DNA from: CBDUBH01 sp965365345 | Lineage (GTDB): Bacteria; Bacteroidota; Ignavibacteria; Ignavibacteriales; SURF-24 | NCBI GenBank assembly: GCA_965365345.1 | Contig: CBDUBH010000003.1 | Coordinates: forward strand, 7,048 to 71,047 | Direction: 5' to 3' | Length of the DNA: 64,000 bases | Part shown: positions 1 to 8,814 of the stretch, piece by piece | Position numbering within the stretch: the stretch's first letter is position 1 | Layout: each line of letters begins with the position of its first letter | Program-made: the position numbers and the translations under genes | The notes under the pieces: model-generated | Database searches by the model: none | The model's input: only the letters and a program-made list of their open reading frames with translations | Told to the model about the DNA's origin: nothing

Positions 1-632
1 CTCTTTCAGCTGATGATCCGCATTTTGATCCGAAAGGACATTATTGGCTTGGAAGTGTTTGGGCTCCGACAAATTATATGGTTGTAAAAGGTTTGGAAAA
101 ATATGGTTACGAAAATATTGCTGATGAAATCGCTATGAATCATATTCAAAATATGAGCTGGATTTACAAATATTTTACTCCGCAAGAAAATCAAATTGCT
201 TATGAAGAAAGATATTCAGATGGCTACAAAACAATTTGGGAATGCTATTCATCTGAATTTAAATCGCCGGCAACCCGTTGGGATAATACATTTTTATCGC
301 GTCAGGATTTTGTCGGCTGGTCAGGATTAGGACCAATCGCAATGTTGATCGAAAATATTTTAGGGGTGGAATTAAATGGCGCTGAAAATAAAATAGTTTG
401 GAGATTGCACAGAAAAGACAAACACGGAATTGAAAATATTAATTTTAAAAATGAAAAAATTAGTTTAGTAGCAAATCCAAAATCAGAAAATCAATTTGAA
501 ATAAAAGTTATTTCAGAAAATCCATTTATTCTTGAAATTATAAAAGAAGGAAAAACTAAATCATTTAATTTGCCTTTGAATAATGCCAGGAAAATTTCCG
601 GAGGCAAATTTGAAAGCGTGATATTATTATAA
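1..632 (+). CDS. GH63/trehalase-like glycoside hydrolase, C-terminal part
   Basis: The frame is open from base 3, so the N-terminus lies outside the window; 209 residues remain. The segment GSVWAPTNYMV followed by KGLEKYGYE, and later DFVGWSGLGPIAMLIEN, are hallmarks of the (alpha/alpha)6-barrel hydrolases related to GH63 and GH37 (MGH1-type domain), which cleave alpha-glucosides such as trehalose-like or glucosylated substrates. The last 70 residues or so (from VWRLHRKDKHGIEN) look like the beta-sandwich tail seen after this barrel. Substrate cannot be told from this fragment. The ATG at 78 is internal and not the start. No downstream gene is close enough to suggest an operon. Confidence 0.75.
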   Translation, partial: LSADDPHFDPKGHYWLGSVWAPTNYMVVKGLEKYGYENIADEIAMNHIQNMSWIYKYFTPQENQIAYEERYSDGYKTIWECYSSEFKSPATRWDNTFLSRQDFVGWSGLGPIAMLIENILGVELNGAENKIVWRLHRKDKHGIENINFKNEKISLVANPKSENQFEIKVISENPFILEIIKEGKTKSFNLPLNNARKISGGKFESVILL

Positions 633-655
633 TTAATTATAAATATTATTTTTTC

Positions 656-683
656 GTAGGAATGTAGCATGCTACGTTCCTAC
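656..683. repeat. Near-perfect 28-bp palindrome after the hydrolase gene
   Basis: GTAGGAATGTAGC followed by its complement GCTACGTTCCTAC (one G-U type mismatch) forms a hairpin 24 bases after the hydrolase stop codon. It lacks a clear T tract, so it looks more like a dispersed REP/MITE-type palindrome than a strong terminator, although it may protect the 3' end of the mRNA. Confidence 0.55.
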
Positions 684-809
684 ATTCATTATTTTATATT
701 TCGCATTTAAAATTTATCCGGAGTTTTTCATTTTACTCTTTAATTTACGTTTCACTATCATATCTTTAATTTTACTACATTTAAATATTTCCAAAATAAT
801 TTTTGTTAA

Positions 810-2027
810 ATGAATTTAGAAGAACTCCGGCAATTAAAAAATGAAAATGCGAAAAGGTTTTTGCACGAGCATTTACAAGATGATCCGCAAAAATTCGCTT
901 TGAAATATTCATCAAGAAAAGATTTGCCGATTCGTGCGATTGCCGAGCAAATTAAAAATTTTAATAAAGCAAAACTGAAATTTCCTTCACTTTCAAATTT
1001 AAATTTGATTTATGAATCTGTTGCAGTTGAGCAATCTTCAAGTGAAATTGCCGCAAAGTTCAAAGCGAAATTATTTAAAGGAAAAAAAATAATTGATTTG
1101 ACCGGCGGACTCGGAATTGATTCTATTTTCTTTTCGCAAAAATTTGCTGAAGTAATTTACTGCGAGCAAAAAGAAATTCTCTGCAAAATTTTCGAGCATA
1201 ATTTAAATGAATTGAACATCAAAAATATTCAAATAAATTGCGGTAACTCAATTGAACATTTAAATTCATTTAAAGAAAATTATTTTGATTTAATTTATGT
1301 TGATCCCGCACGAAGGGATAAAACAAAAAGAATTATTTCGCTACAAAATTCAGCGCCTGATGTCGTTGAACTTCAAAATTTACTTTTACAAAAATCTCCA
1401 AAAGTTTTAATTAAAGCTTCACCGGCCCTTGAAATCGAAGAAGCAATAAAACAATTAAAATTTGTTTCAAATATTTTTGTAGTTTCTATTGATAATGAAT
1501 GCAAAGAAGTATTGATTTTATTGGATGAAAATCATTTTGAAGAAATTAGGATTAATGCCGTACTTTTAAATTCTAAAAATGATGAAGAAAGAATTTTTAC
1601 AATAAATCATTCTGAGAAGTTCGGAAAAATAATTTCAGATAGTGTTGATAAATATTTTTACGAACCGGATTCCGCAATTATAAAATCAAGACTGACCTAT
1701 AAAATTGCGACTGAAATGAATATGAAATTTATAAACAGTAGCGTTGATTTTTTAACTTCGAAAATATTAATGGAGGATTTCCCGGGAAGGATTTTCAAAG
1801 TTTCCGAAGTTCAAAACTACAACGCAAAGAAATTAAAACAATTTTTTAAAGAAAATAAAATTACAAAAGCAAATATTTCTCGCCGGGAATTTCCGCTTTC
1901 ACCCGATGAAATAAAGACGAAATTTAATTTAAAGGATGGCGGCGACAATTATTTTTTCTTTACAAAAAATTTTAGCGGGGAATTAATTTTTGTGCGTTGT
2001 TTTAAAATTGCAAGATTATTAAACTAA
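810..2027 (+). CDS. Class I SAM-dependent methyltransferase, THUMP-like (PG_1098 family)
   Basis: A 405-residue protein. Residues around 95-105 hold the SAM-binding motif I (IIDLTGGLGIDSIFFS), and the segment FDLIYVDPARRD around residue 160 is the catalytic DPAR loop typical of the RNA guanine-N2 type methyltransferases. The C-terminal third (FKENKITKANISRREFPLS onward) matches the THUMP-like/ferredoxin-like domain of the Bacteroidetes PG_1098 family. The family is thought to modify RNA, but the target is not established. The gene stands alone and converges with the minus-strand DUF1847 gene. Start is the only ATG before the conserved N-terminus. Confidence 0.8.
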   Translation: MNLEELRQLKNENAKRFLHEHLQDDPQKFALKYSSRKDLPIRAIAEQIKNFNKAKLKFPSLSNLNLIYESVAVEQSSSEIAAKFKAKLFKGKKIIDLTGGLGIDSIFFSQKFAEVIYCEQKEILCKIFEHNLNELNIKNIQINCGNSIEHLNSFKENYFDLIYVDPARRDKTKRIISLQNSAPDVVELQNLLLQKSPKVLIKASPALEIEEAIKQLKFVSNIFVVSIDNECKEVLILLDENHFEEIRINAVLLNSKNDEERIFTINHSEKFGKIISDSVDKYFYEPDSAIIKSRLTYKIATEMNMKFINSSVDFLTSKILMEDFPGRIFKVSEVQNYNAKKLKQFFKENKITKANISRREFPLSPDEIKTKFNLKDGGDNYFFFTKNFSGELIFVRCFKIARLLN

Positions 2028-2040
2028 ATAACTGTAAAAT

Positions 2041-2075
2041 GATTAGTGTAAAGACGGAATTCATCTCGACTAATC
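2041..2075. terminator. Weak hairpin between convergent genes
   Basis: GATTAGT and ACTAATC pair across a 21-base loop, followed by TTTAAAAA. It lies between the convergent methyltransferase and DUF1847 genes. The stem is short and AT-rich, so this is a tentative call. Confidence 0.3.
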
Positions 2076-2089
2076 TTTAAAAATGATAT

Positions 2090-2641
2090 TTAATTTCTCA
2101 AAGCTGCTAATGGATTATGCCCGTGAATTCTATCTTTAACAACAAAGGTCGTAAAATCGCATTTTAAATTTCTCTGCAATAAAATATCATGTCCAAGACA
2201 AATTCCCATTATAATAACAAAATCATTTTCTTCGGAATTTAATTGATGCGCTTGTCCCAAAGGATTGCATGAAACTTTGTGAATGCAACTGTTCTCATTT
2301 ACTTCATCTTGTGCAACTCCGCCAACGGTGCACGAAACTGTTGAAAGTTTTAATCCGTTTCTTTTAAATTTTTCTTTTAAAAGTTTAGCATCTTTTTCAA
2401 TTCCGTAACAATAATCCAAACCGGTTTTATTGTAATTCATTTTTTTTATGAATTCAATAATTTCCTGTAAGCGCGATAAATTTCCTGCTCTTCCATTATC
2501 AACAAGTTCTGCAGCAACTTTTATAATATTTTCATTTTCATCTTCTTGATATTCTGATCTTATAATTTCTTGATCAAATTTTTCCGTGCCGCAAGCATTT
2601 AAAGTACGACATCCTTTATCCAAACATCCAACACAATTCAT
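2090..2641 (-). CDS. DUF1847 cysteine-rich putative metal-binding protein
   Basis: A 183-residue protein. It begins with a cysteine cluster (CVGCLDKGCRTLNACG) and has further conserved cysteines in LDYCYGIEKDA, STVSCTVGG, SCNPLGQA and MGICLGHD, the pattern of the DUF1847 family. The many Cys suggest metal or Fe-S binding, and LDYCYG plus GICLGHD resemble a small-molecule or electron-transfer fold, but no reaction is known. It has no signal peptide, so it is probably cytoplasmic. It is a single gene, with a 226-base spacer to the next one. Confidence 0.75.
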   Translation of the reverse strand: MNCVGCLDKGCRTLNACGTEKFDQEIIRSEYQEDENENIIKVAAELVDNGRAGNLSRLQEIIEFIKKMNYNKTGLDYCYGIEKDAKLLKEKFKRNGLKLSTVSCTVGGVAQDEVNENSCIHKVSCNPLGQAHQLNSEENDFVIIMGICLGHDILLQRNLKCDFTTFVVKDRIHGHNPLAALRN

Positions 2642-2815
2642 TTTAAATTTCCGTTAACAAATAATTTTGTTGTATTTATTTTATTAAAGTTCATTAGGAT
2701 TAGATGTTAAATTTATTGAATGGTTTCATTTATTTTATAAAGTGAATTTTATTACATTTTTATTGTAAATATTTTAATAAACTTTTCCCATAATAAAATT
2801 GCTTTTTAAAACAAC

Positions 2816-2839
2816 AAAGACGAGAATGATCCCGTCTTT
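2816..2839 (-). terminator. Terminator of the acyl ligase-acyltransferase gene
   Basis: On the minus strand AAAGACGGGA and TCTCGTCTTT pair (with one G-U) around a four-base loop and are followed by a T-rich stretch (GTTGTTTT). It sits 29 bases after the stop codon at 2868. Confidence 0.7.
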
Positions 2840-2867
2840 ATTGAATAGAACTTTGATTTACATTAAT

Positions 2868-5318
2868 TCAATTACTTTCGATCTGCTTTTGCGCAAGTGA
2901 AGTAATTTCATCATAATCAAAATTTTCCGGATAGATCGGTTTCAAAAATTTCAATTGTATTTTTCCCGGTTTAGGAAATTTACTTCCAATCGAAAATTTT
3001 TCGTAAGCGCCTTTAATCACAACGGGAATTACAGGAACATTCAATTCTTTACTCAAAATTGCAAATGATTTTTTGAAATCCATAACTTTACCATCACGAC
3101 TGCGTGCGCCTTCCGGAAAAATTACCATGTTATTTCCTTTTTTAATTACGGCTGCAATTTTTTGCAAAGTCTGTTTTAAATCTTTATTCAAATTTAAAAC
3201 CAGAATATTACTGTTCTTCGCAAAGAATTGACTGATCTTGGATTTTATATTTTTTTCTTTTGCAAAGAAATATGTTTTGTTCAACAACTTATTTTCCAAA
3301 ACATTTGCAATTAAAAGTCCATCCATAAAACTTTGATGATTCGGAGCAATAATAACAGGCTGATCAGGAATATTTTCAATTCCTTCTGCATCAATTCTGA
3401 TATAAGTTTTGAAAAACGGCTTTGTAACAAACTTCAAAAATTTCAACATGTAAGTTGAACTTTTCACATCAAAGTTTACATCTTCTTTTAAAACTTTTCC
3501 CCAGTGCATAACTTCATTTTCAATTTTGGTCTTTTTCTCTTTAATGAAATCTGCAAGTTTGCGCACCGTTGAATGAATTGAAAGATCTTCGTTGTTCATA
3601 GAAAATCCGAATGTTCTTTCTATTTGTGCTTGAAGTTCAACTTTATCAAGTGAATCCAATCCCAAATCAAGTTCAACATGTTCATCAGGAAAAATATCTT
3701 TTTTAGTTACATTTTTTAAGTATTCCTCCAGAAATTTGTATTCCTGAAATTGCGGAATTTCTGCGCTTTGAATTTCTTTCTTCTCTTTATTCACCAATTC
3801 CGATAAAGTAAATCTTTTAATTTTTCCGAGTCTGGTTTTGGGAAGTTCATTGTGAACAACAGTAAAATTGAAAATTCTTTTGTATGGCGCAGCGGAAAGA
3901 TTATACTTATCAATAACTTCCCACTTAATTGTTTCGTTTATGTTTACGATTTTTTCTTGTTGAACTCTGTTGAAATCAGGGAATATAACTGCAAATAATT
4001 GATCATCTTTTTGAAAAACTCCAATTTCTTTTACGATTGGATTTATGCTCATCACTTTCTTTTCAATTTCTTCGGGATTTAAATTTTTACCGTTCGGTAG
4101 AATTATAATTTCCTTTTTTCTTCCCGTTATGTAAAGATATCCATCTTTATCAATGTAACCTGTATCGCCTGTATGAATCCATCCATCTTTTAATATTTCC
4201 GCAGTTTCTTCGGGTTTATTGTAATAACCTTTCATTACAATTCTACCGCTTGCTAAAATTTCATCATCAACAATTTTAACTTTTACATCGCCGTAAGGCA
4301 ATCCCACTGAACCGATCTTAACTTTTCCCGGAGGTGAATTTGTAATGATCGGCGCGGTTTCGGTCATTCCGTAGCCTTCAAGAATTTCAAATCCCATTGC
4401 CTTGAAATCTCTGTTAACTTCCGGATCCAATTTTGCTCCGCCGCAAATGCAATATTGCAAGTGTCCGCCGAAATTATCCTGAACTTTTTTGAAAACTTTT
4501 CTTCCGAATTTGTAACTGTTAATGGAGCGCGAAACTTTCAGCAATAATTTTGCTACTTTATTTTGATTGATTTTTGAAACAATTCCGTTGTGAAAAAGAT
4601 TGTACAATCTCGGAACGCCGATCATGTATGTTGCTTTATATTTTTGAAACGCTTTTAAGATTTCTTCTGATGAAATTTGTTTTAAAATTACAACTTTTGC
4701 CCCGACAAAAGTCGGTAACATTATTGAACCTTGCAGCGGAAGCACATGATGATTTGGCAAAATTGCAACGGTTGTATCGGTCAAAGTAATAATTCCCTGT
4801 CCGTTTACGCATTGAATATTTGCTAAAACATTATCGTAAGAAAGCATTACGCCTTTGGGATTTCCCGTTGTGCCCGAAGTGTAAATTATAACTGCAACTT
4901 CGTTTAAATCTTCCTGGTCAACAAATTCAATTGATCTTTCCGCTTTGGGAATTTCCTTTAAATTTTCAAAAAGATAAACTTGCGGTTTATACTCAATTTT
5001 TGAGATTGCCGAATTCAATACTTCCGAAACATTTTGTGAAGTAAAAATATATTTAGGTCTGCAATCATCAATGATATAAGCTACTTCATCGGCAGTTGAC
5101 ATAAAATCAATTGGAACATTTATTCCTTTTTTATTCCAGGTTGCATAAAAAGTATAATTATATTCGGGTCTGTTTTCCGAAAAGATTGCGATGCGATCGC
5201 CTTTTTCAATATCCATTAAATTTGAATACGCGCTTACATTCTGTAAAACTTCTTTGTAAGAAATTTCCTTATCTTCATAAATCAGCGCGGTTTTATTAAA
5301 ATCCTGTATAAATTTCAA
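2868..5318 (-). CDS. Acyl-CoA/ACP ligase - acyl carrier - PlsC acyltransferase fusion
   Basis: An 816-residue three-domain protein. Residues 1-510 are an AMP-forming ligase: YTSGTTGNPKG at 146-156, GYGMTETAP near 318, and HTGDTGYIDKDGYLYITGR with GRKKEIII. Residues 520-600 are an acyl-carrier domain with the phosphopantetheine serine in DLGLDSLDKVEL (about Ser555). Residues 620-816 are a PlsC-type acyltransferase with NHQSFMD (about 659) and FPEGARSRDG (about 736). The family activates fatty acids and transfers them to lysophospholipid, as E. coli Aas does, but Aas has the acyltransferase first and no carrier domain. The start codon is TTG at 5318: the ligase homology starts within 10 residues of it, AGAGG lies upstream, and the next Met (residue 35) is too far inside. 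Confidence 0.85.
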   Translation of the reverse strand: MKFIQDFNKTALIYEDKEISYKEVLQNVSAYSNLMDIEKGDRIAIFSENRPEYNYTFYATWNKKGINVPIDFMSTADEVAYIIDDCRPKYIFTSQNVSEVLNSAISKIEYKPQVYLFENLKEIPKAERSIEFVDQEDLNEVAVIIYTSGTTGNPKGVMLSYDNVLANIQCVNGQGIITLTDTTVAILPNHHVLPLQGSIMLPTFVGAKVVILKQISSEEILKAFQKYKATYMIGVPRLYNLFHNGIVSKINQNKVAKLLLKVSRSINSYKFGRKVFKKVQDNFGGHLQYCICGGAKLDPEVNRDFKAMGFEILEGYGMTETAPIITNSPPGKVKIGSVGLPYGDVKVKIVDDEILASGRIVMKGYYNKPEETAEILKDGWIHTGDTGYIDKDGYLYITGRKKEIIILPNGKNLNPEEIEKKVMSINPIVKEIGVFQKDDQLFAVIFPDFNRVQQEKIVNINETIKWEVIDKYNLSAAPYKRIFNFTVVHNELPKTRLGKIKRFTLSELVNKEKKEIQSAEIPQFQEYKFLEEYLKNVTKKDIFPDEHVELDLGLDSLDKVELQAQIERTFGFSMNNEDLSIHSTVRKLADFIKEKKTKIENEVMHWGKVLKEDVNFDVKSSTYMLKFLKFVTKPFFKTYIRIDAEGIENIPDQPVIIAPNHQSFMDGLLIANVLENKLLNKTYFFAKEKNIKSKISQFFAKNSNILVLNLNKDLKQTLQKIAAVIKKGNNMVIFPEGARSRDGKVMDFKKSFAILSKELNVPVIPVVIKGAYEKFSIGSKFPKPGKIQLKFLKPIYPENFDYDEITSLAQKQIESN

Positions 5319-5412
5319 CTTGATAAGCCTCTAAATTTTTTGTTTGAAAAATAGTGAAATTAATTTCAATTAGAAACAGAAACAACAAATGATAATGCTT
5401 TAATTAACCTGA

Positions 5413-5490
5413 GTCATTTCGATCCGCAAATGCGGAGAGAAATCTTTTTTAATCATAAGGATATCTCAGTCATTCTTACTTCGAAATGAC
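5413..5490. repeat. Inverted-repeat element in the 5319-5899 gap
   Basis: GTCATTTCGA at 5413-5422 and its complement TCGAAATGAC at 5481-5490 bracket an element that also holds a short CCGC/GCGG hairpin and AGAGAAATCT. This is the general look of a dispersed intergenic repeat. The rest of the 580-base gap shows only AT-rich sequence and a C-rich stretch near 5660 (AACCCCCTTTATCCCC). I see no ORF, tRNA or riboswitch there. Confidence 0.5.
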
Positions 5491-5899
5491 AGATTTTTCT
5501 TTTTTCTGATCATTTGTTTTCCACAAAATAACTCAATAATCATTATTGAAAATTTAGGATTTTAATTCAATAATTAAAAATTATAATTATCGATTTTTAC
5601 ATCTATATTTAAATTAGAAATTTTTTTTGAAATACAAATTGATGTTTTAAATTGTTCAGACAACCCCCTTTATCCCCTTTTCCAAATGGGAATTTTATTA
5701 TTTTTAGATTAGAATCAAATTTAAATATGCATCTAACTTTAAATTAATAATGAATGAAATTCTTAATCAGTTTAACTAACCTCTTTACTGATAACTGAAT
5801 ACTACAAACTGAAAGCTATTTACTTGCTATAACATTTCATTTTAATTATTTTGGATAAAATAATTTTCGCTCCTCAAAAAAAATTATCCCGGAGTTTTG

Positions 5900-7285
5900 A
5901 TGAGTTATATTGAAAATCTGCTTACAGAAATCAGCAATATAGTTTGGGGCTATCCGCTTTTAATTTTACTTTTCGGCACTCACATTTTTTTAACATTCAG
6001 ATTAAAATTTATTCAGCGTTACATCGGCAAAGCAATTAAAATTTCATTAAAGCGAGAGAAAGAAGGAACAGGCGATGTAAGTCAATTCGGCGCTTTAACA
6101 ACAGCGCTTGCCGCAACAATAGGCACAGGAAATATCGTGGGAGTTTCAACCGCGATTGCTGCCGGCGGACCGGGAGCGGTTTTGTGGATGTGGCTAACGG
6201 GTGTTTTCGGAATTTCCACAAAATACGCCGAAGCGCTTTTAGCAGTTAAGTATAGAATTAAAATGGCTGATGGTACTATGGCCGGCGGTCCAATGTATGT
6301 TTTGGAACGCGGAATGAAAATGAAATGGCTTGGAATTGTTTTTGCCGCGCTCACTGCAATTTCTGCTTTCGGAATTGGAAATATGGTTCAGGCAAATTCA
6401 ATTTCGCATATGGTCTTTGAAACTTTTCAAATTCCTTATTGGATCACGGGAATTATTCTTGCTGGCTTAACTGCTTTTGTAATTATCGGCGGAATAAAAT
6501 CAATTGCAAAAGTTTGCGAAGCGCTCGTTCCTTTTATGGCAATCACTTATGTTTTGGGTTGCCTCATTTTACTTGCAATCGGTCATCAAACCTTGTGGGA
6601 AAGTTTTCTTTTAATTATTGATAGCGCATTTTCAGGACATGCGGTTTTAGGCGGATTTATCGGTGCAGGATTTAAAGAGGCGATAAGATTCGGAATTGCG
6701 CGCGGTTTATTTTCAAATGAATCCGGTTTAGGAAGCGCGCCGATTGTTGCGGCAGCAGCCCAAACTAAAAATCCTGTCAGGCAAGCACTTGTTTCTTCCA
6801 CTGGAACTTTTTGGGATACAGTTGTTGTATGCGCAATTACAGGGCTTGTAATTGTAAATTCTTATAATTGGACCGAAGGATTAAGTGGAGCAGCTTTAAC
6901 AAAAACTGCATTTGAAGAAATTCCTTATATTGGTCCTGTTATTTTAAGCATCGGACTTTTAACATTCGTATTTTCAACAATTTTGGGCTGGTCATATTAC
7001 GGAGAAAAAGCCGCAGAATATTTATTCGGGAACAAGATCACAAAATATTACAGATGGCTTTGGGTAATTGCTGTTTTTTCAGGTTCACTTTTTTCTCTTA
7101 ATCTTGTTTGGACTTTTTCAGATATTACAAACGGATTAATGGCAATCCCGAATTTAATTTCGTTACTTGTATTAAGCGGAGTTATTGTTAAAGAAACAAA
7201 AGAATATTTGTGGAGCGGAAATCTGGAAAAAGAAAGTTTGGAAGAAGAGATTGAAAATCATACAAATAATTTCAATGAAAAATAA
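5900..7285 (+). CDS. Alanine/glycine:cation symporter (AgcS family)
   Basis: A membrane protein of about 461 residues with roughly 10-11 hydrophobic segments. Diagnostic AgcS stretches are visible: GDVSQFGALTTALAATIGTG near residue 60, GGPGAVLWMWLTGVFG near 90, MAGGPMYVLERG near 128, and GLFSNESGLGSAPIVAAAA near 270. The family imports alanine or glycine with sodium or protons. The start is ATG at 5900, preceded by GGAG at 5891-5894; a TTG one codon upstream is less likely. The long upstream gap was checked for a glycine riboswitch and nothing convincing was found. It is probably a single-gene unit ending at the hairpin near 7366. Confidence 0.9.
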   Translation: MSYIENLLTEISNIVWGYPLLILLFGTHIFLTFRLKFIQRYIGKAIKISLKREKEGTGDVSQFGALTTALAATIGTGNIVGVSTAIAAGGPGAVLWMWLTGVFGISTKYAEALLAVKYRIKMADGTMAGGPMYVLERGMKMKWLGIVFAALTAISAFGIGNMVQANSISHMVFETFQIPYWITGIILAGLTAFVIIGGIKSIAKVCEALVPFMAITYVLGCLILLAIGHQTLWESFLLIIDSAFSGHAVLGGFIGAGFKEAIRFGIARGLFSNESGLGSAPIVAAAAQTKNPVRQALVSSTGTFWDTVVVCAITGLVIVNSYNWTEGLSGAALTKTAFEEIPYIGPVILSIGLLTFVFSTILGWSYYGEKAAEYLFGNKITKYYRWLWVIAVFSGSLFSLNLVWTFSDITNGLMAIPNLISLLVLSGVIVKETKEYLWSGNLEKESLEEEIENHTNNFNEK

Positions 7286-7365
7286 TTCCGGAATTTTAAA
7301 TTGATATGTTTTGAAATTCATTATAATTTATAATTCTATATCGATCTCAAAAATATGTTTAACAA

Positions 7366-7400
7366 AAATGTCAGATTCCGGATAAACCTGAATGACATTT
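7366..7400. repeat. Hairpin of the dispersed GTCATTCCGG palindrome family
   Basis: AAATGTCA and TGACATTT are perfect arms around a core reading GATTCCGGATAAACCTGAA. The core is a variant of the palindrome found near 39.9, 43.7 and 50.9 kb, in the opposite orientation. Placed after the symporter gene, it could terminate it, but the T run is weak. Confidence 0.55.
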
Positions 7401-7435
7401 CAGAAATTTCTTAGTGGAAACGAAAAAAAACATCT

Positions 7436-8050
7436 ATGAAAAATAAATATTCAGTAATAGTTTTTGATTTGGGAAATGTTTTAATTCCTTTTGATTATAC
7501 TCCAATGCTTAAAAAATTTGATGAACTTAAACCCGGTTTAGGTAATAAATTTTCTGAACTTTATAAAAACAATTATCACATTCACCGCAATTTTGAAAGC
7601 GGAAAATTAAGTAATGATGAATTCCTAAATCAAATGCTTGAATGGTGCGAAAATACTTTGGATGAACAAACTTTCTGCAAACACTTTTCGGAGATATTCA
7701 CTGAAAATAAAGCTGTTTCTTCGCTGCTGCCAAAATTAAAGCAAAAAGATTATCAATTGATTTTACTTTCAAACACAAATGAAATTCACCGCGAGTACGG
7801 TTATAAGAATTATGATTTTTTAAATCATTTTGATAAACTTTTTCTTTCACATCAAGTTGGATTTGTAAAACCTGAGCCTGAAATTTATAAAGCAGTTCAA
7901 AGTTACACAAAGAAAAATCCGGAAGAACATATTTTTATTGATGATGTTTTAGAGTATGTTGAAGGCGCAAAATCGGTCGGCTGGGATGCAATTCATTTTC
8001 AAAATTATGATCAGCTTTTAGAAGATTTACAAACACGAAAAATCATTTAG
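7436..8050 (+). CDS. HAD-IA family phosphatase, YihX-like
   Basis: A 204-residue HAD hydrolase. The nucleophile motif is FDLGNVLIP near residue 10; the second Asp is replaced by Gly, as in E. coli YihX (an alpha-glucose-1-phosphate phosphatase, FDLGNV). Motif II is LLSNTNEIH near 118, motif III FVKPEPEIYKAV near 142, and motif IV IFIDDVLEYVEGAK near 166. The substrate is probably a small sugar or nucleotide phosphate; YihX-like specificity is inference from the first motif. The GNAT gene begins 20 bases after its stop, so the two are probably co-transcribed. Confidence 0.8.
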   Translation: MKNKYSVIVFDLGNVLIPFDYTPMLKKFDELKPGLGNKFSELYKNNYHIHRNFESGKLSNDEFLNQMLEWCENTLDEQTFCKHFSEIFTENKAVSSLLPKLKQKDYQLILLSNTNEIHREYGYKNYDFLNHFDKLFLSHQVGFVKPEPEIYKAVQSYTKKNPEEHIFIDDVLEYVEGAKSVGWDAIHFQNYDQLLEDLQTRKII

Positions 8051-8070
8051 AAAATTTTTTCAAATATTTT

Positions 8071-8568
8071 ATGAAAGATCAAATTCAAAATCTCACTGTT
8101 AGAAATGCAGAGGAAAAAGATATTCCTTTAATATTAAATTTCATTAAAGAAATAGCAGAATATGAAAAACTTTCAGATGCTGTAACCGCCGATGAGATCA
8201 CTTTGAAAAATTCTTTATTCGGAGAAAATCCCGCAGCAAAAGTTTTACTGGCTTATCTTGATGAATTTCCCGTCGCATTCGCGGTTTACTTTTTCAATTT
8301 TTCAACATTTGTAGGCAAGCCGGGTTTGTACTTGGAAGATGTTTTTGTTAAACCGGAATTTCGCGGAAAAGGAATTGGCAAGCAAATCTTAATTCAACTT
8401 GCAAAAATTGCAAAGGAAAATGATTGCGGCAGATTTGAATGGGCAGTTTTGGATTGGAACGAACCGGCAATAAATTTTTATAAATCGCTTGGTGCAATTC
8501 AAATGGATGAGTGGACGGTTTTTCGTTTATCGGGAAAAGCACTTGATGAACTTGCCGGTAAGATTTAA
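8071..8568 (+). CDS. GNAT family N-acetyltransferase (diamine acetyltransferase-like)
   Basis: A 165-residue GNAT protein. The acetyl-CoA pyrophosphate loop is VKPEFRGKGIGKQIL near residue 95, preceded by the beta-4 segment LYLEDVFV and followed by FEWAVLDWNEPAINFYKSLGA. The LEDV and W.V.DWN.PA..FY patterns are those of the spermidine/spermine (SSAT-like) subgroup, which acetylates primary amines with acetyl-CoA. The true substrate is unknown. It lies directly behind the HAD gene in the same transcription unit. Confidence 0.8.
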   Translation: MKDQIQNLTVRNAEEKDIPLILNFIKEIAEYEKLSDAVTADEITLKNSLFGENPAAKVLLAYLDEFPVAFAVYFFNFSTFVGKPGLYLEDVFVKPEFRGKGIGKQILIQLAKIAKENDCGRFEWAVLDWNEPAINFYKSLGAIQMDEWTVFRLSGKALDELAGKI

Positions 8569-8814
8569 AGAATTTTAGAATATTAGCAGTTTAGTTTTAT
8601 TTAAAACTAAATTTCAGGTTGAACAAAATCAAAATTTCCAAAATCTGTTGAAAAATCTTTATTCAGAATTTAAAACATAGTTACTATAGCTTCAGAACTT
8701 TCCACATCAAAAAGTCAATTTTATTTTAAGTTGAATTTTTCACATTAATTTGTCAAAAAAATTTATAATTCTTATAATAGCATACGCTTTTTAATTAAAA
8801 TAAATAGAGGATAT

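Noticed and set aside
1..632. Truncated pseudogene of a glycoside hydrolase
   Set aside because: The frame is open to the window edge, so the missing N-terminus is a window effect, not a truncation.
5319..5899. Glycine riboswitch before the alanine/glycine symporter gene
   Set aside because: I looked for the conserved glycine-aptamer GGA/GC-rich core and tandem layout; the region is AT-rich with only an inverted-repeat element and no matching core.
6036..6801. Minus-strand ORFs opposite the AgcS gene
   Set aside because: Low-complexity Pro/Ala shadow frames of a conserved transporter; no start signal.
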